The translations under genes were made by a program, and so were the position numbers. Of a DNA stretch of 64,000 nucleotides, positions 1-10,073 are shown one piece after another (positions within the stretch are counted from its first letter, which is position 1; every line of letters begins with the position of its first letter). This DNA is from Gaeumannomyces sp. JS-464 (Eukaryota; Ascomycota; Sordariomycetes; Magnaporthales; Magnaporthaceae): NCBI GenBank assembly GCA_002197995.1, contig NGZR01000001.1, forward strand, positions 8,990,001-9,054,000. The letters are read 5' to 3'. The notes below the pieces were generated by a model. It was not told the origin of the DNA and searched no databases. It saw only the letters and a list, made by a program, of their open reading frames with translations.

Positions 1-733
1 ACCACTCTCACAACCGACCGTATCTGGGCAGGTGGCTTCCAACACAGGCAGCCAGGATGCCTCCAGCCACCGGAAACGTCGCAGCGATTTTCTCCGACTT
101 GTACACACTCGAGAGGCATTCGGGGCCACCGCCAGCGTGGTACCGCGGAGATGCTTTGGGGTACGGGGTTGGGCCAAAACGGGATATGGCAGGCTACGAG
201 AAAAGACAAGACCGGGGGAGTTTTGGTTTTCGGTTTTGAGAAATCCAGTATCTAATGTTTGAATCCTTCATCTTTATTGTCCCTCTCAGTAAATTAAGAA
301 AATACCCGCCGACCGTCCCGCCATGGAGTAACGAAGCTGCCCACCAAGGCAGGGAGGGCAAGTCGACCAGTCGGGGTGCACCATCTTGGACGTTGAACCC
401 CTGAATCCGTGTGCCCACTTCCCCGAACCCCACATCCTCCTGCAGCAAACGCCCCCCCGCCTCCGTCATCGCGGGGCGAGAGGAGCTTGGCGCGCGGCAC
501 GGCCTCAGATGTTTGTTCTTGCTTGAGGGCCAGAACTCAGCACTCGACAAACCGACAAGCCCAGCTGGAGGCCGTGCTGCTTGCCGTCCTGGTCGCTTGG
601 CGCGGACAGATAAAAGAAAAGGATCCGGTGCTCCATAAACAGCTCTCTTTCTCTCTCTCTCCTCCTTCCTTAGACTCTCCAGGCCGCAAACATAATAACC
701 CCCGCAAATTCATCAACTTCCCATATCAACAAC
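1..733. other. upstream/intergenic region of the DcpS gene
   Basis: I see no supportable gene here; the short open frames have no recognisable content. The last 120 bases look like a fungal core promoter and leader on the + strand: an A-rich TATA-like stretch near 609-621 and a CT-rich pyrimidine tract at about 643-668, some 70 bases before the DcpS start codon at 734. Pyrimidine tracts of this kind are common just upstream of transcription starts in filamentous fungi. The promoter reading is an inference. Confidence 0.5.
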
Positions 734-1810
734 ATGGCTGCCGCCGCCGAGGCCCTCGTGCCCAAGTTCAAGTTTGAGCGCCAGCTGAACCAAGGTGCGT
801 TAACCCGAGTCGCGATGTATCTCCACCCACAAACCAAAGGAATAACAGCTCAACACAAAAATGAAAACTCATAATCAAAAGACCAAGCCGGCCGGCGCAC
901 AGCCCTCCTCGGCTCCGTCGACGGACAGCCCGCGCTCCTGGTCGTCGAGCGCGCGCCCTTCCCCACCTCGCCCGACTACCTCGCCTCCATCACCGGCACG
1001 CTCTCGACGCTCAAGAACCTAGGCAACAACGACATCTACTACTGGTTCATGGCCAGCAGCGGCGCCGGGGCCGGGGCCGCAGACGACGACGACCAGCAGC
1101 AGCAGCAACAGCACGCCGACCTCAAGATCAACCTGATCTGCCCCTGCACCGAGCAGCACATCAAAAAGTACAGCAAGCAGGGCGTGCGCCTCGTGACCGA
1201 GACGCCCGAAATCTACAGGGACAAGGTCCGGCCCTTCATGCAAGCCAAGCGCGAGGCCGGGCGCCTCAGCTGGGTCTACAACATCATCGAGGGCCGCAAG
1301 GAGGCCGAGGACGTCATCTACCGGACCAGGCTGGGCGAGGCCGGCGACGAGGGGTTCCTGCTGCTGCCCGACCTCAACTGGGACCGCACCACCACCGAGG
1401 CGCTGCACCTGCTGGCCATCGTGGAGCGGCGCGACCTCTGGAGCCTGCGCGACCTGCGGCGCCGCCACGTGCCCTGGCTGCGGCACATGCGGGCCAAGCT
1501 GCTGGACGCGACTACGGGCGCGTACCCGGGCAAGCTCGAGGCGGACCAGATCAAGCTGTACGTGCACTACCAGCCGACCTACTACCACTTCCACATACAC
1601 ATAGTACACGTGCAGCTCGAGGCGGGAGCCACGCAGGCTACGGGCAAGGCCATCGGGCTCGACAGCATCATCGCGCAGCTCGAGAGCATGCAGGGCGGGG
1701 AGGACGCGGGTATGGATTCGGTGCCGCTGAGCTACACGCTCGGCGAGGCGAGCGAGCTGTGGACCGAGGTCTTCGAGCCCCTCAAGAGGACTGGTACTTC
1801 TTCTCGATAG
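734..1810 (+). CDS. dcpS: scavenger mRNA decapping enzyme DcpS (m7GpppX diphosphatase)
   Basis: Two exons, 734-794 and 882-1810, joined over an 87-bp intron (GTGCGT..AAAAG), give 329 residues, close to the usual DcpS length. The N-terminal swapped-dimer region is followed by the C-terminal HIT domain. The HIT signature HFHIHIVHVQ lies at about residues 256-265, with histidines 256, 258 and 260 forming the triad; the preceding YQPTYYH and the final LGEASELWTEVFEPL are also family-typical. DcpS hydrolyses the short capped fragments left by 3'-to-5' mRNA decay, releasing m7GMP. The joined frame across the intron (NQ|DQAGRRTALLGSV) matches the family and fixes the start at 734. A poly-Gln run follows an Asp stretch near residue 90. 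The 3' end overlaps the convergent GILT-like gene. Confidence 0.93.
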
Positions 1811-2908
1811 CCGCCACCAGTTCGTTGACCCCGATCCCTGCGGGCACTCGACCCATTCCCCTCCGTCGCGGATGCACCAAACCTCGCCGGCCAGCCTCAC
1901 GGTACAGCTCAGGGTCACGCCAGCCTATTCGTTTGTTTTGAATTTCAAGTTAGACAGGTCGTTCCAAAGAGAACGATGATGAGGTAGATACCCCATAGAA
2001 ATGCGTACCTTTTCAGTCCTCTGAACGCTCTCCCTGAGCATGTCGGTCCCGTACGCGCCGTTGTCCCTGGTCGCACAGTCGTTGAGGGCTCTGAGGTCGA
2101 GGGCGTGCTCAAGGGCGCACTCCTCGACCAATTCCTTCTTGGGGATGTTGCGATAATCGTTGGAGATGCACATGGTGAAGCCGAGGTAGGTCTTGGGGTC
2201 CGGGTACAGTTCGGCGGCGCAGAGCTCGAGGATGTTGCCCATGCCTATGTCCGGAACAAGGTGTCAGTTGGGGCTAGACGTTGGTATCGCGCCAGCCAGG
2301 GGTATGTCGGGATGGGGCAACGCACACTCGGCCGGGCCGTGTTTGCAGGCGACGCCACTGTCGCCGTCAGGACTGTTGCGGGTGGGTCAGTATCGGTGCC
2401 GTTTGAGGGCGGAAGACGAGGCCGACAGCAGATATAACTTACGTCCCAATAAAAGAAAGGGTGAAGTTGACCTTGTCGTGGACCTTTTCCATGACCGGGA
2501 GCACCATCTGCTTCAAGCAATCCTTTATTCCCCAAGACAGTCAGTCGGCCGTCCGGGACGGGAGTGGGCAGGATGGGAGGGGAAGCCTACCCTCGCGTCC
2601 GGGCATTTGCTCATGATGTGGGCCTCAAGCGGCACCAGGCTGGCGACCTTTGATGCTGGAGGGTTCGGAGTCGCGGGCGCGGGCGCTGTCGGGCTCGTCT
2701 GCACGGGGACTTGGACGCTCCCCAGGGGGCGGATGTGGATGAGGAGCATGAAGAAGCAGACTCCGGCGATGGCCATGGTGATGCATGAGCGGCTTCGTCG
2801 CGTGGTGGAAAGGGACCGGCCCCTAGACGGCGTCGGGTATCTTTTGATGTCGTCCATCTTTTCGTCTGCGAGCGGGAGATGGCCTGGAGCCTGTCGGGAT
2901 TCTTCCAT
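1782..2908 (-). CDS. GILT-like (gamma-interferon-inducible lysosomal thiol reductase family) protein, with a 3' frame break
   Basis: Five exons are supported: 2908-2591, 2522-2443, 2372-2326, 2244-2009 and 1924-1782, all with GT..AG borders and consistent phases. The protein has a cytoplasmic N-terminus, one signal-anchor segment (ITMAIAGVCFFMLLIHI) and a luminal GILT domain. That domain includes EAHIMSKCPDARDCL, a C-x5-C arrangement rather than a classical CxxC, then DKVNFTLSFIG, VACKHGPAECMGNILELC and SCTVRLAGEVWCIRDGGEW. The family reduces disulfides in acidic compartments; a secretory or vacuolar location is inferred. After GGEWVEC the expected C-terminus (GIGVNELVAAIEKKYQSS, then stop) lies in another frame. 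One extra C in the CCC run near 1830 would restore it. An alternative start is the Met codon at 2857. Confidence 0.82.
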
Positions 2909-3945
2909 TCGAGGGCGTCTGGGAAGGAGGGTTTGTCGAGAGGAGGTCGTCGGTTGGGAAGTCGCCGCCGCTGTCGGTTTGGTTTCGGAGAAAGGGGCTC
3001 GCTCTTTGCAATGTTGGGTCTGGTGTTGAGTTCTTGCGGCTGTCTCTGTGTCAGGTCCTCACGACTCTCTGGGCACGAACGAATCAAGAAGTGGGGCCAG
3101 CAAGGTGACGCAGCGTTCCTGTGCACTGCCGTGGGCCTCGGGCAGCGGAGAGATTGCAAATTGGGCCCGCGAGGCAGGCACCGCACCGCAGGCAGCGTGG
3201 CCTGGGCCTGCCTGGCTGCATCGCAGTGGAATCAGGGTCGGATGTCCACACGTGCAGCAGCTCTGACATGTGGGGTAGGCGCCCCCAAATGCGCCGTGCA
3301 TGCTGCCTTGTAATTCGCCCCTGGGCCGCTGTAACGTTCCCGTCCTCACAGCTGCGACAGAGAATCTGGACTGCGTGTCCCATCGATGCCACCGACGACT
3401 GCATCCAGCGCCAAATCGGGCGCTTGATCCTGGTGTCAATCCCGCCAGATCGGCCTGGCGTTCCATGAGAGACGGACCCATGGTGCCGTGATGCTTATGT
3501 GCCGTGCTTTCCATGGACACGAGTGAGGGTGTCCTTTTAGACTCCATTCTGCGCCGGCATCCCTCTCCTCCCGCGTACGCTTGTGTCTTTGTGCCCCAGC
3601 ACCGTGCTCTGTCGGTCGCATAGAGTCTGGTCACAGCCACCTTTCCGCCTTCCACAAGCCAGCCCGGGTGCTTCGCTGGCAGGCATTAGATCCTGGAAAT
3701 TCCCACCCAGTCGCTGGCGCCGCCTGCCTCGAGGCCTCCATTCAAGAGCCGCGCTGGGGCGTCTAATTCCACTCTCAGCAGCGCCGTGGCGGTGGGTCGC
3801 CCCGTCCTGAGCTTACACGAGAAAGCAAAATAAAAAGGCACAGCTGGCTTTTAGTGCTGCAGTCGCTGCTGCTTGGGATACCCTCTGCTATGAGCCATGC
3901 GCCGCCGGCCTTGAAACCTCGCTCGCCCCAGACGAAAAAAGAAAG
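2909..3945. other. intergenic region between divergent GILT-like and hexokinase-like genes
   Basis: About 1 kb separates two divergently transcribed genes and probably holds both promoters. Open frames of 100-198 codons occur on both strands but overlap each other, have mixed composition and contain no recognisable motif, so I do not call them genes. No repeat or structured element stands out. Confidence 0.5.
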
Positions 3946-6203
3946 ATGCCATCTCAGGCTGCCCTCGCAATCAACGGCCGCGCTCCCGCAGTGGCTCCTC
4001 CAGCAAAGCCTCTGGCCGACTTCCTGCAGCCTCTGCGCATCGACGCCGTCCTCGTCCACAAGCTGGCGCACGATCTGAGCGAAGCCTTTGTCGAGCTCGC
4101 CGCCAAGTCGGACGACCAGTTCCTGCCAACGCCCATTTCGCAGTCGATATTATCACACCCTGTCGACGACACCACTTCGGGCCCGTGAGTTTCCCCTACG
4201 TGCTCAGTCAGGCACCTGCCTCCCTACCCATGCACCCCTCATCCCCCGCTCAGCTCAGGCTGCATGAAATTCACCCAACCCGCCTGCTCGACGCCCACCA
4301 AGACTCGGCGGGACCAGCCTGAGTCACCGGTCTTGCGACCTACTGGAGCCTTGGTCACCGCGCAAAGGCGAAGAAAAAAAATCTACCCTTCTTTCCTATG
4401 GGGGTCTCATGTCTGTGTGTGGGGGCTTTCTGTCCAACATTAGGGATTCCTACGAGCTGGGTGGCTCTGAAGGCTGCCAACCCAGGTTCTCAGTCTCAAA
4501 GCACGCGGATCTCATGCAGGGATTTGGCCGATTCACGATTGCCGCTTCGGGCGGTTCCTGTGAAGACCTATGCCATGGCGGCATAAATCATAACAGAGAC
4601 GATGGGTTTGACGAGGGCAGCCTGCTAATCGAATACATGTATCCTACAGGCACTTGGCGATTGATATGTAAGTGCCCTTTCTGATATCATGAGGTCCTTC
4701 CCCGGTCCACACCCATCAGTCTCTCCCTAGAGAGATAATCCCAGGCTGTTCCTTGGGCTAACCTATCTGTCCAGCGGTGGCACGAATCTTCGCGTTGCCT
4801 TCGTGCAGCTGGCCCATCATGCGCCGCACGACAGCGAGGGAAAGAGCGCCCAAGAGGAGAACCGGCCCCTGCGCAGGCATCTCGAGCACAGCTGGCCTAT
4901 CGGCGAGCACCTGAAGAACGAGAACGCAAAGGGCCTGTTTGCTTGGATCGGCGCTCGTATTGCCGAAGTCGTGGCAAAGGCATGTGACCAGCAGCTGGCC
5001 GGCATCGCTACCGCCGCCGAACTGCCCCTCGGTGTCACCTTCAGCTTCCCTATGGACCAAGAAACCCTCAACACGGCCTCGTTACGCCAGATGGGCAAAG
5101 GCTTTGCCATAGCCTCTCGCCTGGATCTGGGTCAGCATCTGCTCGATGGCTACGAGTCCAGCCGCGGCAAGCTGCCTCGCATCCGCATCGCTGCCATCAC
5201 CAACGACGCCGTTGCCACGTTGCTGTCGTTCATGCACCAGTTTTCGGCGTCCTCGGCGCCACAGGCAGGAACAGCAGCGGTGATCGAACGGCGCCCTGTG
5301 ATGGGCCTTATCTGCGGCACCGGCTGCAACGCGACGGTGTTTATGGGTCTTGGGGGCCTCAAGCAGAGCAAGCGCCCTAAGAAGGTGCAGACCTTGCCGG
5401 GAGAGGGCAGTGGAAGCAGCGGCGACGGTGAACTAAGTATTGCCGTCAACACAGAGTGGTCAATCAACGGATCAGCCGGTCCTCTGCGCAACAACGGGCT
5501 TATCAGCTGCTGGGACGACATGGTCAGTGCCGCCGCCGAGAAGCCGGGCTTCCAGCCACTCGAATACATGACGGCCGGCCTCTATCTAGGGGAGATTGGG
5601 CGTCTCGCGCTTGTGGACTACATGACGAATGTCCTTGGAAAAGACCCAAAGACATTCCCGGAGAAGCTGCTGCGGCATTTCGAGCCCCGGAACACCACCT
5701 TCCTCAGCCACTTCAGTCCCGGCCACGACGGAAGCTGGTTAGGCCTGGTGGACCGGCTGAACGACGAGTTTCCCACAGGAGGCGCGCAGAGGCCACTGGA
5801 AGCCATCGAGAATCGCCCGGCGGCTGAGTTTCGCTGGACCGAGGATATGGCACAGGCCCTGTATCACATCGCCCGGGCCATCGAGTTCCGCGCCGCGGGG
5901 ATCATAGCAGCGTCCACGGTCGGGCTCCTCAAGTGCTCGGGAGCGCTCCCGTCCGGCCCCCAGCTGGCGGCCATGTCGGCCACCGAGCTGCATCTCGGAG
6001 TCGGCTACACGGGAGGCTGCATCACCAACTTCCAGGACTACCTGCAGCACTGCCAGGAGCTCCTGGACGAGCTCGTCGAGCGCGAGTATGGAAGCGGCGG
6101 AAGCGGCACGCCACGGGTGCGCATCGTCCTGGAGCCCTGCCATGACGGTGGAATAGACGGCGCGGGGATCTTGGTCCCCGCTGCTGTCGCCTCGGGGATC
6201 TAG
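3946..6203 (+). CDS. hexokinase-family sugar kinase, N-acetylglucosamine kinase-like
   Basis: Three exons, 3946-4184, 4650-4667 and 4775-6203, encode 561 residues. The phosphate-binding motif HLAIDIGGTNLRVAF is assembled across all three: the 18-base middle exon supplies HLAIDI. Further hexokinase landmarks are LGVTFSFPM, the catalytic-loop Asp in ITNDAVATLLS, GLICGTGCNATVF, VNTEWSING, the EYMTAG..LGEIGRL segment and a C-terminal GVGYTGG nucleotide motif. The family phosphorylates hexoses with ATP in the cytosol. The NTEWSING region and the sequence spacing resemble fungal GlcNAc kinases more than glucose hexokinases, but no other GlcNAc-catabolism gene is nearby, so the substrate is an inference. 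The catalytic Asp is kept, which argues against a purely regulatory, inactive paralogue. The first intron (465 bp) is long for a fungus. Confidence 0.87.
4650..4667 (+). other. 18-bp microexon of the hexokinase-like gene
   Basis: This exon is flanked by an acceptor (TCCTACAG) and a donor (GTAAGT) and encodes the end of one codon, HLAID and two bases of the next Ile. Without it the joined protein would lack the start of the universal hexokinase phosphate-1 motif; with it the frame closes perfectly between exons 1 and 3. Confidence 0.8.
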
Positions 6204-6650
6204 AGATGGGTACCCGGCGGGCTAGAGGCGTCGGTTTTTGACATGCCACTTAGAATAGAAGAAGGGGATACAAGGATTTCGCGACTTTTTTTTTTCCATC
6301 CAGTTCTGAAGGGCGAGTGCCAACCATTCTGTGTACTTTTAGTCGTGCTACGGCGATGGGTTAAAGGGAGCGATCGTATCGAGATGAATATTTAAGGGTT
6401 AATAAATCTATGATTGCATTCCGGATATCGATGGCAATGATGCAATCACCTATCAGCCTTTTGGTAACCCGACCGAGCCTATTGACCAATCTATCTATGC
6501 GAGGACCAAGTCAAAACACAACAACTCCCCGCCCTGACCGTTAACCCCCTCCCTAGTCTATAAACGACAATGAACCCAAAATACATGTACGGAGAAGAGA
6601 AGGTCATGACAAAGAAATCCATAGTATTCGTAGTACAGGAGCGCACTGCT
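6204..6650. other. convergent 3' intergenic region
   Basis: This stretch lies between the 3' ends of the hexokinase-like gene (+) and the MFS gene (-). It is AT-richer than its surroundings, with a run of T near 6289 and AATAAA-like strings near 6400, consistent with 3'-UTR and polyadenylation sequence. I see no gene. Confidence 0.5.
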
Positions 6651-8515
6651 TCAAGCCTCCTCAGGCTGCGGCTCGGGCTTGGTGGGGGTGCTCGGCTTGA
6701 GCTTGGGCAGCTTGATGGGCAGCAGCAGCAGCAGCGAGACCATGGCCAGGGCGGCGCAGCAGGCAAGGTCAGCGACAGGGCGGCCTCGTAGCTGCGGACG
6801 ACCTGGGTCCTGTAGGGCTCGGGCAGGCCCGCGACGGCGGCGACGGACCGGCGGACGGCGCGGACGACGCGCGCCTTGTCGGGCCCGTCGACCGTCGAGT
6901 CGAGGAAGGCGGCGAGCGCGGCCTGCAGGGCCAGGCTGGAGCCGGCGATGCCGGCGACGGCGCCCAGGCTGCGCCACAGCTGCAGCGTCGTGGTGACGAC
7001 GGCCTGCTCGCGCTGCTCGGTCGCGCCCAGGACGGCCAGGAAGGTGCCCGGGAACTGCAGGCCCTGGCCGAGCGCGGACGGGACGAGGCACAGCACGTAG
7101 GCGGCCTCGGGCAGGCCGCGGCGCATGGCGCTGAGCATGCCGGTGCCGGCCAGGAACATGCAGGCGCCCAGGACGGGGGCCCACTTGAGGCCGCGCGTGC
7201 GCGAGACCAGGAAGCCCGTGGCGATGCCCGCGACGGACGAGACGAAGGACGGCACGGCTAGGTGGGCGCCCGAGCTGGTGGGCGAGGCGAGCAGGACGGC
7301 CTGGAAGAAGAGGGGCGCGTTGAAGAGGACGGCGTTTGTCAAAAAGGCGGCGATGTGGTTGGCGAATATCAGGTTCATGACGGGCGCGCGCCGGATCAGC
7401 TCGAGCGGCATCACCGGCCGCTCGGCGCGCGACTCGACGCGCAGGAAGAGCGGGAAGAGCACGAGCGCGGTGCCGGCCAGGCAGGCGACGATGAAGGGGT
7501 GCGACCAGGGCAGGACGGTGCCGCCCAGGTCGAGCCCGAGGATGAGCCCCGTGACGCAGGCGACGAGCAGGGCGGACCCCTTTGCGTCGAAGCTGCGCAT
7601 CGCCTCGGCCAGCGTCTCGCGGCGGCCGCCGGTGCGGTGCAGGCCCAGGTCGGCGGGCAGGACCGCGACGATGACGGCGAGGCAGAGCAGCAGGGCGGGC
7701 ACCTGGCAGCCAAACTCCCAGCGCCAGCCCAGGTTGTCGGCCATGAGGCCGCCGAGGGCGGCGCCCGCCATGGAGGCCAGGCCGTAGGCGACGTTGAGGC
7801 ACGACTGGTAAGGCCCGCGGCGCTCGACGGGGACCATGTCGCCGATGCAGACGGCGGCCATGGTCATCATGCCGCCGCCGCCGACGCCGCCGACGGCGCG
7901 GGCGGCGATGAAGAAGCCGATGGAAGGGGCCAGGGCGCAGCCGAGCGTGGCGAGGCAGAAGACGACCAGGCTCGCGACGAAGGGCGGCTTGCGGCCCAGC
8001 GAGTCGGACGCGCGCCCCACGACGGGCTGGACGGCGGTGCTGGTCAGCAGGTACGCCGTCGACAGCCACGAGGCCGAGTGCGACGCGCCAAAGTAGGACG
8101 TGATGACCGGGTGCGACGACGCCAGGATGGTGCTGTCGAAGAGCACGACGAAGTAGGTGAACATGATGCAGCCGAAGATGGCGGTGAACTGCCGCGCCGT
8201 CACGCCGCCCATGAACGGGGACGGCTCCTTGTCCCCGGCCGCCGCCGCGTCGTCGTCTGGCAGCGTCCCGTCCGAGCCGGCCGTCGCCGTCCTCCCCCGA
8301 GGGGGTAGCAGCGGCGAAGAGGGCGAGGGCGGGGTTTCGATGCCGCCATTCCGTGATGCCCTCACCGCCGCGACGGAGGTGTCGATATCGCCGGCCTCAT
8401 CGGTGTGGCCGGCCGAGCTCCCTGGTAATAAGGGCGTCTGCTCGTCGATCGCCTCATCCACCGAAGAGCGCCTCCGGATCGGGGCGGTCCCGTTTATATG
8501 GTGTAGTTGTTGCAT
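6651..8515 (-). CDS. MFS drug:H+ antiporter-2 family transporter, VBA/Fnx-like vacuolar type
   Basis: A single exon encodes about 620 residues. The ~100-residue hydrophilic N-terminus contains the acidic dileucine signal EQTPLL, a known vacuolar sorting type. It is followed by about 14 hydrophobic segments. Family motifs include SSHPVITSYFGASHSASWL, the motif-A loop GRASDSLGRKPPF and GGGGMMTMAAVCIGDMVP. The pattern resembles the S. pombe Fnx / yeast VBA basic amino-acid permease group, so vacuolar uptake of basic amino acids is a reasonable inference; drug export is the alternative. The reading frame breaks near 6765-6769 (AAGGT on the + strand). Downstream, the natural C-terminus CCAALAMVSLLLLLPIKLP..QPEEA continues in the next frame to the stop at 6651; one added base restores it. 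The ATG at 8515 lies just downstream of T-rich leader sequence. Confidence 0.85.
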
Positions 8516-10073
8516 TTGGCTCTTCTTTTTTTTTTCTTTTTTTTTTTTTCGTCAACCGTCTCGGGACGTTAGGCGAGGTTGCAAAAGCAAAAGGGGAGTT
8601 CCCGCTGCGGGTGATAGAAAGCGGATGGCGTTGGACCTTTGGCCACTTTTGCGTCTTGTCGCCTGGCCAATAGCAAGCCACAGACCGTTTGCCGCTAAAG
8701 CGTAATTGATATGCACAAACTCTCTCAGCTGCCCGGGTTTTTTTTTTAAGCTTGACGCACGAGTCGATCGATGGCTTGCAGGATGGATGATGCCTCCATC
8801 CGAGACAGCAGAGCGAGCGCAGACAGGGCCCATCCATCCGGTATTTAATTTCTCGCCAAGGCGAGCGTCAAATGCGCCCATCTAACAGAGGTGCCTAAAA
8901 TGAAAGCCGCCAAAAATGCCCCAGTCCGTTTCCGGCCCTTTGTTACCTCTGGGGCAGTGCTTTCATTGTCGCGCGCCTACTAGTTGTCAGTGAGTGGGGG
9001 TCTAGGTTGTCGGGGATCGAAGAAACACAAAGGCTGGTCGTTGGGGGATGCGAATGACATCCCTCCACATGGACCATATGGAGTGCGCTCAGCCCGATCG
9101 ATGAAGACAGCGGTCAGATATTGCCGGCCCACAGGGGAACCCCTTGCTGTTGGGTTGGGGTAGGGCCTTGAGAAGGACCCTCAGCGGCAGCAGACACTAC
9201 GGACAGATACATGGAAGACAACCTCACCGGCTTTCCTGTGTGGAGGTGAGGGCCGTCGTCGCTCTGGAACAAATCGGCGGCCAGCCTGGCGGGCCCACCA
9301 CGCTCTTTTTGCTACCTATCTAGGTAGGCTTGGGCTGCATCGCCGGGCCGCATGTTGGCCGCAATTCGTATGTGGCCACATGCAACGGGAACCAACAAGG
9401 GCCCCGGTGGGGAAGAGGGTGAGCCCTGGGGCCTCGCTGTCTGCCTTTTTGTTCTTCCTCTTCAATTGATCCCATCACATGGGCGGGCGCAGTCGCCCAA
9501 TCTTCTCCACACAAGCGAAATACCGAAGGTGTTAGTGCCACACACAGCCCATTCCCGCCATGACTCTTTTTACCTTTTTTTCCCCCAAAGTGTCAAGAAT
9601 TCCCGTCAAAGGTGAGCGAGACCGAGCCTTACCGAAGTCGGTGAGCTTTTTGCATTGCGGATATTATGTGCATACACCCCGAGAGCTTTTTCTCGGACCT
9701 GTTTGAGGCATTGCACAGGATATGTCCGAAACGGCCAGCAAACACTTCCAGAGCAGGGAACTTCCCTTTGTTGACCCACGACACGGGCAGCAAAGTGGAC
9801 GACGTGAGATGCTCGGATACTTTTCCGAGTGTGTCTCGCGGGATTATACGAACCAGCCAGCCCGTTTCGGCTTTTTGTTTCGACTACCTATCCCCGGCCT
9901 GAACCAATTCTGCCCCAGCACACACGCAGACAATGCCAAAGCCCCACAAGAAACTAAGTGATGTGTGTAAACATGTATGATACAAGACAATTTTGGTCGT
10001 GATTAAAAAAAAGGAAAACGAGGAAAGAAACCCTCGATGGAGGCCGTAGGAACCGGACCACCTCACCCCATCT
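8516..10073. other. intergenic region upstream of the MFS gene
   Basis: About 1.5 kb with no supportable gene. It holds long T-rich tracts at about 8524-8550 (the MFS leader, A-rich on its coding strand) and 8738-8748. A copy of the recurrent motif CTAGGTAGG occurs near 9320. Confidence 0.5.

Noticed and set aside
1019..1918. 299-codon open frame antisense to DcpS
   Set aside because: Only its first ~30 codons are real (GILT-like exon 5). The remainder is the reverse shadow of the DcpS coding sequence, and its Leu/Val/Gly-rich translation is an artefact of GC-rich codon usage.
7262..8308. 348-codon open frame on the + strand over the MFS gene
   Set aside because: Antisense shadow; the translation is Gly/Asp/Arg-rich low complexity, while the minus strand encodes a clear 14-TM transporter.
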